Positions 1 to 7,391 of a stretch of 64,000 nucleotides of DNA are shown piece after piece. The notes beneath the pieces are model-generated. The model did no database searches. It had not been told where the DNA came from and worked only from the letters and a program-made list of their open reading frames with translations. Source of the DNA: Alloyangia pacifica. Its GTDB lineage: Bacteria; Pseudomonadota; Alphaproteobacteria; Rhodobacterales; Rhodobacteraceae. The DNA is taken from assembly GCF_900116195.1 (NCBI RefSeq), contig NZ_FOZW01000011.1, positions 124,001 through 188,000 of the forward strand, written 5' to 3'. Within the stretch, counting starts at the first letter, position 1; the number at the start of each line of letters is the position of its first letter. A program made the translations under genes and the position numbers.

Positions 1-606
1 TACGAGTGCAACCGGACCATCACTCCGACCGCCATCGCCCCTGCGCTGAAGGACCGCTGCGTCGTCGTCAACGGCATGTCGAAGGCCTATGCCATGACCG
101 GCTGGCGCGTCGGCTATGCCGCCGGTCCGGTCGAGGTGATCAAGGCGGTGACCAAGCTTCTGAGCCAATCGACGAGCTGCCCCTGCGCCTTCGCCCAGAC
201 CGCGGCAACCGTCGCGCTGGAGACCGAGCATCCCGCGGTGGACGAGATGCTGGCCGCCTACACCGAGCGCCGCAAGCTGATCGTCGATGGGCTTAACGCC
301 GCGCCCGGGATCACCTGCGCGCTGCCTGATGCCGCCTTCTACGTCTTCGCCGACGTTCGCGACCTGCTCGGCACGGTGACGCCCGCGGGACGCAGCATCG
401 CCACCGACATCGAGCTTGTCGACTACCTGCTCGACGAGGCCTCGGTCGCGGTCATGGACGGAACCTCCTACGGCACGCCGGGTTTCCTGCGACTGTCCTT
501 CGCCGCGTCCAACGAAAACATCCGCGCTGGCGTCGCGGCCATCGCCGCGGCGGTGGCGCAGCTGACGCCCGCGCCCCAGACCCTCGAGAAGGCAGACCAG
601 GCATGA
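1..606 (+). CDS. PLP-dependent aminotransferase, class I/II (3' part)
   Basis: The reading frame is open from the first base, so the start lies outside the window; 201 codons are visible. It is the C-terminal half of a fold-type I aminotransferase. The PLP-lysine motif SKAYAMTGWRVGY is present with Lys at visible codon 28 (bases 82-84), and GFLRLSFAAS near the end sits where the family has its substrate-carboxylate-binding Arg. Members move an amino group between an amino acid and a 2-oxoacid in the cytoplasm; the substrate here cannot be read from the sequence. The TGA overlaps the next ATG (ATGA), so the gene is coupled to the RraA-like and biotin-carboxylase genes and probably works in the same pathway. 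Confidence 0.9.
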   Translation, partial: YECNRTITPTAIAPALKDRCVVVNGMSKAYAMTGWRVGYAAGPVEVIKAVTKLLSQSTSCPCAFAQTAATVALETEHPAVDEMLAAYTERRKLIVDGLNAAPGITCALPDAAFYVFADVRDLLGTVTPAGRSIATDIELVDYLLDEASVAVMDGTSYGTPGFLRLSFAASNENIRAGVAAIAAAVAQLTPAPQTLEKADQA

Positions 607-1235
607 CCCCGACATCCTTCGCCGCCGCGCAGCCGGCCGACCTAGAGCTGATCGCGGAATTCGGCAAATGCGCCGTCGCCAACGTCAGCGACAACCTTGA
701 CCGCCTGCGCGGCGCGATCGGCCTGCGGCCGTTCCACGGGGCTGCGCCGATGGCCGGCCGCGCGCTGACGGTCAAGACGGCACCGGGCGACAACGCCTAC
801 ATCCACCGCGCCCTCGATCTGGTGCAGCCGGGCGACGTCATCGTCGTCGACGGTGCGGGCTACGAGGATCGCGCACTGATCGGCGGCATCATGGTGGCCA
901 TCGCCCGCAAGCGCGGCGCGGCCGGCTTCGTGCTCGACGGCGCGATCCGCGACATCGACGAGATCGCCGGAGGCGACTTCCCGGTCTTCGCACGCAATGT
1001 CATTCACCTCGGACCCTACAAGAACGGCCCGGGCGCGATCAACGTGCCGGTGACGGTCGGCGGGATGCTGGTCCACCCCGGCGACATCATCCTCGGCGAC
1101 TCCGACGGAATCGTCGCGATCCGGCCCGACGAGGCCCCTGCAACACTGGCCGCGACGCAGGCCCAGGCCCGCAAGGAGGCCGAGATCCTCGCCTCGATCG
1201 AGGCGGGAACTTATACCGGGGCCTACGCGAAGTAA
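603..1235 (+). CDS. RraA-like / HMG aldolase-like family protein
   Basis: A 210-residue protein of the RraA-like fold (also called demethylmenaquinone methyltransferase-like), whose known members include class II 4-hydroxy-4-methyl-2-oxoglutarate/oxaloacetate-releasing aldolases and the RNase E inhibitor RraA. The conserved LDGAIRDIDEI segment carries the Arg116-Asp117 pair of the aldolases. The metal-binding acidic residue expected 21 positions before that Arg is Gly95 here (IGGIM instead of a GDLL-type sequence), so aldolase activity should not be assumed. The start overlaps the aminotransferase stop by 4 nt, and the biotin carrier gene begins 1 nt after its stop. Its place between an aminotransferase and a carboxylase suggests a role in metabolising a small oxo- or amino acid. 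Confidence 0.8.
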   Translation: MTPTSFAAAQPADLELIAEFGKCAVANVSDNLDRLRGAIGLRPFHGAAPMAGRALTVKTAPGDNAYIHRALDLVQPGDVIVVDGAGYEDRALIGGIMVAIARKRGAAGFVLDGAIRDIDEIAGGDFPVFARNVIHLGPYKNGPGAINVPVTVGGMLVHPGDIILGDSDGIVAIRPDEAPATLAATQAQARKEAEILASIEAGTYTGAYAK

Positions 1236-1236
1236 T

Positions 1237-1704
1237 ATGGCGCACCGGAATGTTCCCCTGACCCTGTCCGAGTACGAGGACCTGCTGCGCCTCGGCAGGG
1301 CCCATGGGCTCGATGCCGTCCGGATCCAGCGCGGCGACTGGAGCCTCGACGTCAACTTCGCGCCGGGTCCGGCTGCCTCGACCCCGGCAGGTGACACTCT
1401 TCGGACAGAAGGCGCCGAGCCGCCCGCCCCCGTGCAGGCGACACCGGCAGACACCGCGACGCATGCCGTCGTCGCCCCGGTGGCCGGGATCGTGCATCTG
1501 ACCGCGGCACCGGGCGAGCCTGCCCTCGTCGCCGTCGGCGACAAGATCGCCGCGGGGACCACGGTCGCGGTGATCGAAGCGATGAAGATGATGACCAACA
1601 TTGACAGCGAACGCGACGGCATGATCGCGGAGGTGCTGGTCGCCGCCGGAGACATGGTGGCCCCCGGGCAACCGCTGTTCCTGATCCGGGAGGTCGCGGC
1701 ATGA
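1237..1704 (+). CDS. accB: Biotin carboxyl carrier protein of a specialised carboxylase
   Basis: A 155-residue BCCP with an N-terminal helical region (about 1-40), a Pro/Ala-rich linker (about 41-75) and a C-terminal biotinyl domain (about 76-155). The biotinylation motif EAMKMM is intact with Lys117 as acceptor. It carries carboxybiotin from the biotin carboxylase encoded next (overlap ATGA at 1701-1704) to a carboxyltransferase. No AccA/AccD-type carboxyltransferase is nearby. The only candidate partners are PxpB and PxpC just downstream, which are homologous to the carboxyltransferase domains of urea carboxylase. It is therefore probably not the housekeeping acetyl-CoA carboxylase carrier, although the symbol reflects the family name. 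Confidence 0.9.
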   Translation: MAHRNVPLTLSEYEDLLRLGRAHGLDAVRIQRGDWSLDVNFAPGPAASTPAGDTLRTEGAEPPAPVQATPADTATHAVVAPVAGIVHLTAAPGEPALVAVGDKIAAGTTVAVIEAMKMMTNIDSERDGMIAEVLVAAGDMVAPGQPLFLIREVAA

Positions 1705-3047
1705 TCAAGCGCCTTCTCATCGCCAACCGCGGCGAGATCGCCCTGCGCATCCAGCGCGCCGCGCGCGCGCTCGGGATCGAGACCGTTCAGATCCACAGCA
1801 CCGCCGATGCCGGGGCTTCCTTCGTGCGCGCCGCCGACCTCGCGGTCTGCGTCGGACCGGCCGCCACCGCGGACAGCTACCTGAACATGCCGCGCATCAT
1901 CGCCGCTGCCCTGGCAAGCGATTGCGACGCGGTCCATCCCGGCTATGGCCTGCTGTCGGAAAACCCCGAGTTCGCTGCGCTCTGCGTGGAATCCGGGCTT
2001 GCCTTCGTCGGTCCGCAGGCGGAGTGCATCGCGAAGATGGGCGACAAGATCGCCGCCCGCAACGTCATGACCGACGCGGGCGTGCCCTGCGTGCCCGGCA
2101 CCAACGATCCGCTGCCGGAAGATATCGACACCTGCCGCACGTTGGCGGCGGGGATCGGCTATCCGGTGATCGTCAAGGCCGCCCACGGCGGCGGCGGGCG
2201 CGGCATGCGCGTAGTGCGCCAGCCGGACGATCTTGCGGCGGCGCTGAAGACGACGCGCGCCGAGGCGCGCAGCGCCTTCGGTGACGACACGCTGTTCATG
2301 GAGCGCTTTCTCGACCGGCCGCGCCACGTCGAGATCCAGGTCCTCGCGGACACCCATGGCAACGCCGTGCACCTCGGGGAACGTGACTGCTCGATGCAGC
2401 GTCGTCACCAGAAGGTCATCGAGGAAGCTCCGGCCATGGGCGTCTCCCGCGCCCTGATCGACGCCACCGCCGAAGCCTGCCTGCGCGCCTGCCGCGATCT
2501 CGGTTATGCCGGGGCCGGGACTTTCGAATTCCTTTACCAGGATGGCGAGATGTTCTTCATCGAGATGAACACCCGCCTGCAGGTCGAGCATTGCGTGACC
2601 GAGGCGATCACCGGGATCGACATCGTGCAATGGCAGCTGCGCATCGCGGCGGGGGAAACGCTGACCCTCCGCCAGGAAGACATCGCCCTGCACGGGCACG
2701 CCGTCGAGTGCCGGATCAACGCCGAGGACCCCGAGACCTTTGCGCCGACGCCGGGCCGGGTCCGCGACTTCATTCCTCCGGCAGGAAACGGCATCCGGGT
2801 CGAAACCCATCTCGAGCCCGGAGCCGAGGTGCCACCCTACTACGACGGCATGGTGGCCAAGCTCGTCACCTCTGGCCGCGACCGAACAGAGGCCATCGAC
2901 CGGATGATGGATGCCCTCGCGGCGCTGCGCATCGACGGCATCCAGAGCAATGCGCCCCTGCACCGCCGCTTGCTGAGCCATCCCGCGTTCCGGGAGGGTC
3001 CGCAGACGATCCACTTCATCGAACATCTTGATGCTCCGGATGCCTGA
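1701..3047 (+). CDS. accC: Biotin carboxylase subunit
   Basis: A 448-residue ATP-grasp biotin carboxylase, normal length for a stand-alone AccC. The glycine-rich ATP loop HGGGGRGMRVV lies near residues 161-171 and the catalytic signature EMNTRLQVEHCVTE near 288-301. The enzyme carboxylates biotin on the carrier protein using bicarbonate and ATP. It overlaps the BCCP gene by 4 nt and is followed at once by pxpB, pxpC and pxpA. This pairing suggests a dedicated multi-subunit carboxylase acting on an amide or lactam nitrogen, by analogy with urea carboxylase, rather than acetyl-CoA carboxylase. The substrate is inferred, not seen. Confidence 0.92.
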   Translation: MIKRLLIANRGEIALRIQRAARALGIETVQIHSTADAGASFVRAADLAVCVGPAATADSYLNMPRIIAAALASDCDAVHPGYGLLSENPEFAALCVESGLAFVGPQAECIAKMGDKIAARNVMTDAGVPCVPGTNDPLPEDIDTCRTLAAGIGYPVIVKAAHGGGGRGMRVVRQPDDLAAALKTTRAEARSAFGDDTLFMERFLDRPRHVEIQVLADTHGNAVHLGERDCSMQRRHQKVIEEAPAMGVSRALIDATAEACLRACRDLGYAGAGTFEFLYQDGEMFFIEMNTRLQVEHCVTEAITGIDIVQWQLRIAAGETLTLRQEDIALHGHAVECRINAEDPETFAPTPGRVRDFIPPAGNGIRVETHLEPGAEVPPYYDGMVAKLVTSGRDRTEAIDRMMDALAALRIDGIQSNAPLHRRLLSHPAFREGPQTIHFIEHLDAPDA

Positions 3048-3048
3048 C

Positions 3049-3705
3049 ATGACGACCCCCGCAGCGCATGTCTCCGAGATGGGCGAGAGCGCCCTGCTGA
3101 TCCAGAGCGGCGGGCCGATGTCGCTCGACGTCCAGCGGCTGTACTGGGCGCTGGACCGCAGCTGCCGCGATCTTCCCGGCGTGACCGAAACCGTGCTCGG
3201 CGTGCATTCGCTGCTTCTGCGTTTCGATCCGCGGGCGGAGGTGGCGGAAACCGCCGCGCGCCTGCCGGAACTCTGGAGCGAGACCCGGCCCGCCGAGGGA
3301 GAGGGCCGGCTCGTCGAGATCCCCGTGCACTACGGCGGCGCGGGCGGCGAGGACCTGGCGGAGCTCGCGGCGTGCCATGATCTTGGCATCGACGAGGTCG
3401 TCGCCCTGCACAGCGCCCCCACCTACACCGTCTTTGCGCTCGGCTCGCAGCCTGGATTTCCCTACCTGGGCGGGCTCGACCCGCGGCTCGCCACGCCGCG
3501 CAGATCCTCACCGCGGCAACGTGTCGAGGAAGGCAGCGTGGTGATCGGCGGCGAACAGGCGGGCGTGATCGCCCGCACCTCGCCCTCGGGCTGGCACATC
3601 ATCGGCGCGACGCGGGTCAGCCTCTTCGACCATGCCCGCGACGAGCCCGCGCTGCTGCAACCCGGCGACCAGTTGCGTTTCAGCGTCGAGGAGGTCTCCG
3701 CATGA
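3049..3705 (+). CDS. pxpB: 5-oxoprolinase subunit B / KipI-AHS1 family
   Basis: A 218-residue PxpB/KipI/AHS1-family protein from the ATG 1 nt after the biotin carboxylase stop; in-frame ATGs at 3031 and 3040 are alternatives and no strong Shine-Dalgarno separates them. Family hallmarks are PGFPYLGGLDPRLATPRR near the middle and SVVIGGEQAGVIARTSPSGW in the C-terminal part. Characterised PxpB works with PxpC and PxpA in ATP-dependent opening of 5-oxoproline to glutamate. The same fold forms half of the carboxyltransferase domain of urea carboxylase. The last codons overlap pxpC (ATGA). Confidence 0.9.
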   Translation: MTTPAAHVSEMGESALLIQSGGPMSLDVQRLYWALDRSCRDLPGVTETVLGVHSLLLRFDPRAEVAETAARLPELWSETRPAEGEGRLVEIPVHYGGAGGEDLAELAACHDLGIDEVVALHSAPTYTVFALGSQPGFPYLGGLDPRLATPRRSSPRQRVEEGSVVIGGEQAGVIARTSPSGWHIIGATRVSLFDHARDEPALLQPGDQLRFSVEEVSA

Positions 3706-4670
3706 TCCGCATTCTAACACCCGGCCTCGGTGCGACGGTCCAGGACCTCGGACGAAGCGGCCTTGCGAACATCGGTGTCGGGCGCTCCGGTGCCATGGAT
3801 CGCCGCGCCCTGAGGGTGGCCAACGCGCTGCTCGGCAACGCCGAGGAGGCCGCCGGCCTCGAGATCACGCTCGGCGGTTTCTCCTTCGAGGCGCTGGAGC
3901 CCGTCGCCATCGCGCTTGCCGGGGCAGATACTGGCGCAACGCTCGACGGCCGCCCCCTGCCCCGCTGGTGGGCGAGGACCCTCCTGCCGGGACAGGTGCT
4001 GAGGATGGGTCACAGCCGCACCGGGATGCGCGGCTACATCGCCGTCTCGGGGGGCCTCGACGTGCCCGAGGTGCTCGGGTCGCGCGCCACCGATGCCAAG
4101 GGCGGTTTCGGAGGCCACGACGGCCGCGCACTGAAGACCGGGGACATCCTGACCACGGCGGCGGAGGTCACGGGCTCGCGGGCCCTGGACTTCGGGCTCA
4201 GCCCCCGCGCCTGGCCCGATCTCTGGGCCGACGGCTCGGGTGAGACCGAGGTCCGCTTCGTGCCCGCCATGGAGTGGGCCGACCACGACGACGAAACCCG
4301 TGCCCTGTTCTGCGCGACCGGCTGGACGATCGAGCCGGCCAGCAACCGGATCGGCTATCGCCTCGACGGGCCGGAGATGGTGCCGACGATCCGCCGCGAG
4401 CTGCTGTCTCACGGCATCCTGCCCGGAACGATCCAACTCCCGCCCTCGGGACGGCCGGTCATCCAGATGCTGGACGCCAACACCGTCGGGGGCTATCCGA
4501 AGCTAGGGGTCGTCATCGACGCGGACCTGCCACTGCTTGCGCAGGCGACGCTGGGCAGCACATTGCGCTTTCGTGAGATTTCCGCCGCGGAGGCACGCGC
4601 AGCGCGCCGCGGGGAAGATGATCTCATCTCGGCAGTCCGCCGCGCAACCTCACATCAACGAAAGGGATAA
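3702..4670 (+). CDS. pxpC: 5-oxoprolinase subunit C / biotin-dependent carboxyltransferase family (KipA-AHS2)
   Basis: A 322-residue PxpC/KipA/AHS2 protein of normal family length. The diagnostic N-terminus (TPGLGATVQDLGRSG, then GVGRSGAMDRRALRVANALL) and the C-terminal GGYPKLGVVIDADLPLLAQ region are clear. It pairs with PxpB; the two correspond to the two halves of the carboxyltransferase of urea carboxylase. With a biotin carboxylase and a BCCP in the same operon, carboxyl transfer to an amide-type substrate is a plausible function; classical biotin-independent 5-oxoprolinase activity is the alternative. It starts inside the pxpB stop and is followed 5 nt later by the degenerate carrier gene. 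Confidence 0.9.
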   Translation: MIRILTPGLGATVQDLGRSGLANIGVGRSGAMDRRALRVANALLGNAEEAAGLEITLGGFSFEALEPVAIALAGADTGATLDGRPLPRWWARTLLPGQVLRMGHSRTGMRGYIAVSGGLDVPEVLGSRATDAKGGFGGHDGRALKTGDILTTAAEVTGSRALDFGLSPRAWPDLWADGSGETEVRFVPAMEWADHDDETRALFCATGWTIEPASNRIGYRLDGPEMVPTIRRELLSHGILPGTIQLPPSGRPVIQMLDANTVGGYPKLGVVIDADLPLLAQATLGSTLRFREISAAEARAARRGEDDLISAVRRATSHQRKG

Positions 4671-4675
4671 GCCGC

Positions 4676-5068
4676 ATGGAAATGACAGCCGACCTCTGCA
4701 CCCTCGAGGACATCCTGGCCGTGTCCCGGCGCTTCGGCGTCACCGCGCTGGCCTTCGGCCTGCCGGATGACCGTATCGAGCTTCGCTTCGGCGAGGCGGC
4801 CTGCGCCAATGCCGAGGACTTGCCGGCAGGGCCCTCCGACGACGCGGCGGTTCTCGCCACGGCGGAGACGCCGGGACTGTTCCAGCCGCAGATCGCCGGG
4901 CTGCCGCAGCCCGTGTCCAAGGGCGACATTCTTGCCTTCCTGACAGCCGGCCCGGTTCGCAACACCCTGACCGCCCCCTGCGACGGCACGGTCACCGAGC
5001 AGCTTGCCGAGGCCGACAGCCTCCTTGGCTGGGGCAGCCCCGCGTTCAAGATCACGACCGGAGCCTGA
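4676..5068 (+). CDS. Degenerate biotinyl-domain protein lacking the biotin lysine
   Basis: A 130-residue protein with the general layout of a BCCP: a short N-terminal region, a linker at about 45-60, and a biotinyl/lipoyl-like beta domain at about 62-127. Aligned with the intact BCCP encoded at 1237-1704, the EAMKMM acceptor motif reads TAGPVR, so the biotinylated Lys is Pro93; the flanking pattern (KGDILAF before, DGTVTEQL after) is preserved. It cannot carry biotin in the normal way. It may be a structural subunit, a regulator or a docking domain of the PxpBC carboxyltransferase. It lies between pxpC (5-nt gap) and pxpA (5-nt gap), so it is expressed with them. An RBS-like aaaggga precedes the ATG. 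Confidence 0.75.
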   Translation: MEMTADLCTLEDILAVSRRFGVTALAFGLPDDRIELRFGEAACANAEDLPAGPSDDAAVLATAETPGLFQPQIAGLPQPVSKGDILAFLTAGPVRNTLTAPCDGTVTEQLAEADSLLGWGSPAFKITTGA

Positions 5069-5073
5069 GACAC

Positions 5074-5835
5074 ATGCGACAGATCGACGTGAACTCGGAC
5101 CTCGGCGAAGGTTTCGGCCCCTACCGCATCGCCCCCGACGCCGAGCTGATGCCGCTCATCACCTCTGCCAACATCGCCTGCGGCGGCCATGCTGGAGACC
5201 CGGAGGTCATGTGCGAGACCATTGACCTCGCGGCGGAAAATTCCGTGCGTATCGGCGCCCATATCGGGTTTCCCGACCGCGCGGGGTTCGGGCGGCGTCC
5301 GATGCCGATGACGCACCGCGAGCTCGAGCTGATGACCGTCACGCAGCTCGGTGCCCTGCAGGGCGTGGCGCATCTGCGAGGCAGGACGCTAACCCACTTC
5401 AACTTCCATGGCGCACTGGGAAACCTCTCCTTCGCCGACGCGGATGTCGCGAAGACCCTCCTGCGGGCGGTCAAGGCCGTGGACCCTGCGCTGACCTTCA
5501 TCGGCCTGCCCGACACCGAAGCAACCCGCGCCGCCGAGGCGCTCGGCCTGCCGGTCGTCCGCTCCTTCCTCGCCGATCGAGGCTACAGCGCCCCGGGCCG
5601 GCTGGCACCGCGCGGCATCGAAGGCGCGTTGATCCATGATCCCGAGGCGGTCCGCGAACGGGTCGCGGAGACGCTTGCAACCGGCATGCTGCGCCTCACC
5701 ACCGGGGAAATGGTCCCGATCGAGGTCGACTCGGTGCTCGTGCACAGCGACACGCCGAGCGCGCTGGAGCTGGCCCATGCGATCCGCGCGGGCATTGCCG
5801 ACAGCGGCTGCGGTATCGCCCCCTACGCAGCGTAG
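5074..5835 (+). CDS. pxpA: 5-oxoprolinase subunit A / LamB-YcsF family
   Basis: A 253-residue LamB/YcsF-family protein. The N-terminus QIDVNSDLGEGFGPYRI, the central TSANIACGGHAGDPEVM and the IGAHIGFPDRAGFGRRPM segment are all typical; the family more usually has HPGYPD where this protein has HIGFPD. Known PxpA is the hydrolytic subunit of prokaryotic 5-oxoprolinase. In this operon it would open a ring or cleave an amide after activation by PxpBC and, possibly, carboxybiotin. It is the last gene of the run and its stop codon lies in a terminator-like hairpin. Confidence 0.9.
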   Translation: MRQIDVNSDLGEGFGPYRIAPDAELMPLITSANIACGGHAGDPEVMCETIDLAAENSVRIGAHIGFPDRAGFGRRPMPMTHRELELMTVTQLGALQGVAHLRGRTLTHFNFHGALGNLSFADADVAKTLLRAVKAVDPALTFIGLPDTEATRAAEALGLPVVRSFLADRGYSAPGRLAPRGIEGALIHDPEAVRERVAETLATGMLRLTTGEMVPIEVDSVLVHSDTPSALELAHAIRAGIADSGCGIAPYAA

Positions 5836-5850
5836 AGGCGCCGCGCCTCT
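5834..5850 (+). terminator. Terminator-like hairpin after pxpA
   Basis: Seven-base arms AGAGGCG and CGCCTCT around a 3-nt loop start inside the pxpA TAG codon. A weak pyrimidine stretch follows about 10 nt later, with no clean T-run. It probably ends or attenuates the carboxylase/pxp operon before the LysR gene. Confidence 0.4.
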
Positions 5851-5940
5851 CCGACTGGTCTCTTTAACTCATGTGGGCACGCGGCTTCTCATGCGCTATG
5901 AGAATGTATTCCACGGCAGACCTACCCGGACAGGCGCGGC

Positions 5941-6846
5941 ATGATCACCTTCAAGCAACTCGAAGCCATCTACTGGATCGCCAATCTCGGCAGCTTCGCT
6001 GCCGCCGCCGACAAGCTCTGTACCACCCAGTCAGCGGTGTCGAAACGCGTGCAGGAGCTGGAGGCCCAGTTCCAGATCGAGATTTTCGACCGCTCGAGGC
6101 GCACCGCACGTCTGACCGACAAAGGCAATGAGATCCTTTCCTTCGCCAAGAAGCTGCTGAGTGATCGCGACCAGATGATCGAACGCGCCAGCTCGAATGA
6201 GGTCATGTTTCGCCGCCTTCGTCTGGGTGTCACCGAGCTCACCGCGATGACCTGGTTGCCCAAGCTGGTCAGTGTCATCCGATCGGAATTCCCGCGGGTC
6301 AGCATCGAGCCCGAAGTGGAACTGAGCGCCACCTTGTTCGAACGGTTGATCGAGGATTCCATCGACCTGATCATCGTGCCGGACGTCTTCGATGACAGCC
6401 GCTGCGTGCGCTTGCCGATCGCCCCGGTCGAGAATGCCTGGATGGTTGCCCCCAGCCTCTATCCGGGGGACATCCCTCTCAGGCAGGAGCAGATGGCAGA
6501 TTTTACCCTACTCGTTCAGGGGAACCGGTCCGGCACTGGCATTATCTACAACCGCTGGCTCGAAGAGCAGAATTTTCATTCAAACAGAACGATGCAATGT
6601 GAAAGCCTCGTCGCGCAGATCGGCTTCACCGTGTCGGGGCTCGGAATTAGCTATCTGCCGGTTCCGGTGACGCAACCGCTGATAGATGCTGGCCATCTCA
6701 GACGCCTTCCCACCGAGGGCAGGCTTCCGCATGTGAAATATTCCGTCCTCTACAAGAGCGATAGAACCTCGGAGTTCCGGAAACACATTGCGGACCTTGC
6801 AAAGAAGAACTGCTACTACAGCAGCTTCTTTTCCCCGAAGCTGTAA
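5941..6846 (+). CDS. LysR-family transcriptional regulator
   Basis: A 301-residue LysR regulator. The winged HTH occupies residues 1-60 (MITFKQLEAIYWIANLGSFA, then the AADKLCTTQSAVSKRVQELE recognition helix) and a substrate-binding co-inducer domain follows from about residue 90. It lies 105 bp after pxpA on the same strand and is the most likely regulator of the carboxylase/pxp operon, although LysR regulators usually stand divergent to their targets. The gene is visibly less GC-rich than its neighbours, especially towards its 3' end, and is followed directly by a transposase relic, so it may have been acquired separately. Confidence 0.88.
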   Translation: MITFKQLEAIYWIANLGSFAAAADKLCTTQSAVSKRVQELEAQFQIEIFDRSRRTARLTDKGNEILSFAKKLLSDRDQMIERASSNEVMFRRLRLGVTELTAMTWLPKLVSVIRSEFPRVSIEPEVELSATLFERLIEDSIDLIIVPDVFDDSRCVRLPIAPVENAWMVAPSLYPGDIPLRQEQMADFTLLVQGNRSGTGIIYNRWLEEQNFHSNRTMQCESLVAQIGFTVSGLGISYLPVPVTQPLIDAGHLRRLPTEGRLPHVKYSVLYKSDRTSEFRKHIADLAKKNCYYSSFFSPKL

Positions 6847-7002
6847 TCACGCCGCGTTGGCTTCACTTGGCACGACCGTTTCCGTCAAGCGCCTTGAACA
6901 AGGTGACCGCAACGCGTGGTCCGAGCCAAATGCGAATGCGTGGCGGGCCTTCGATCTACTGGTAAGAGGGTCTTCGCCGCCGGGATCTGATATCCTAGAG
7001 CG

Positions 7003-7290
7003 CCATCTTTCGTTGAGCATTTGCGCCTTTCTCAGTGAGCAGGCCACCTCGACCTTCTGAAGCTCGACCCGAACACCCGCATTGAGGCTCTCGCAATAGC
7101 CGTTTCCCAGGGTGCCCCCGGCTCGATGCAGGCGGTTTTCGCCCCCACCTGCTCGATCCGGTCGCGGCCCTTCCGTGCGATGAATTCCGGGCAGTAGCAC
7201 GTCTGCAACAAGCGCAACCGACAGGTGATGGCCAGCCCGAGCTGCGCCGAGAGGATCGCCGTACAATGCTCGATCGCCCAACCAGGCGTT
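7003..7290 (-). mobile_element. Decayed IS3-family transposase (orfB relic)
   Basis: Two minus-strand frames together show the C-terminal part of an IS3-family OrfB integrase. One frame reads PEFIARKGRDRIEQVGAKTA, then CIEPGAPWE (about 7217-7104). After a frameshift the next frame reads LGNGYCESLNAGVRVELQKV followed by a degraded SLRKAQMLNERW (about 7113-7003), matching the usual ENGYCESFN...L.EAQ pattern. The frame break and missing N-terminus show it is not active. The remaining sequence in 6847-7391 holds no other gene I can support; the ends of the element were not identified. Confidence 0.75.
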
Positions 7291-7369
7291 CCACAGGGTG
7301 CGTTTCGCGCGACCTCCCAGCCATCCGGACGGCCACCTTCGGGACTGCAAAAAGTGTTGCGCGACTCAA

Positions 7370-7391
7370 ATTGGTCTGACCTATTACCAAT
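7370..7391. promoter_or_regulatory. Probable GntR (FadR/PdhR-type) operator
   Basis: ATTGGTCTGACCTAT matches the GGT-nnn-ACC half-site arrangement typical of FadR-subfamily GntR operators, and ATTGGT recurs inverted as ACCAAT just before the gntR ATG at 7392. The site directly abuts the start codon and no Shine-Dalgarno is visible there, which fits an autoregulated and perhaps leaderless gntR transcript. Confidence 0.5.

Noticed and set aside
1237-3047. Housekeeping acetyl-CoA carboxylase accBC
   Set aside because: The pair is embedded between an RraA-like gene and pxpBCA with overlaps, and a second carrier-like gene is present; this context points to a specialised carboxylase.
642-3050. An 802-codon open frame on the minus strand opposite the carboxylase genes
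   Set aside because: Low-complexity Arg/His/Gly/Asp-rich translation without family motifs; the plus strand holds recognisable, coupled carboxylase genes. It is a high-GC antisense shadow.
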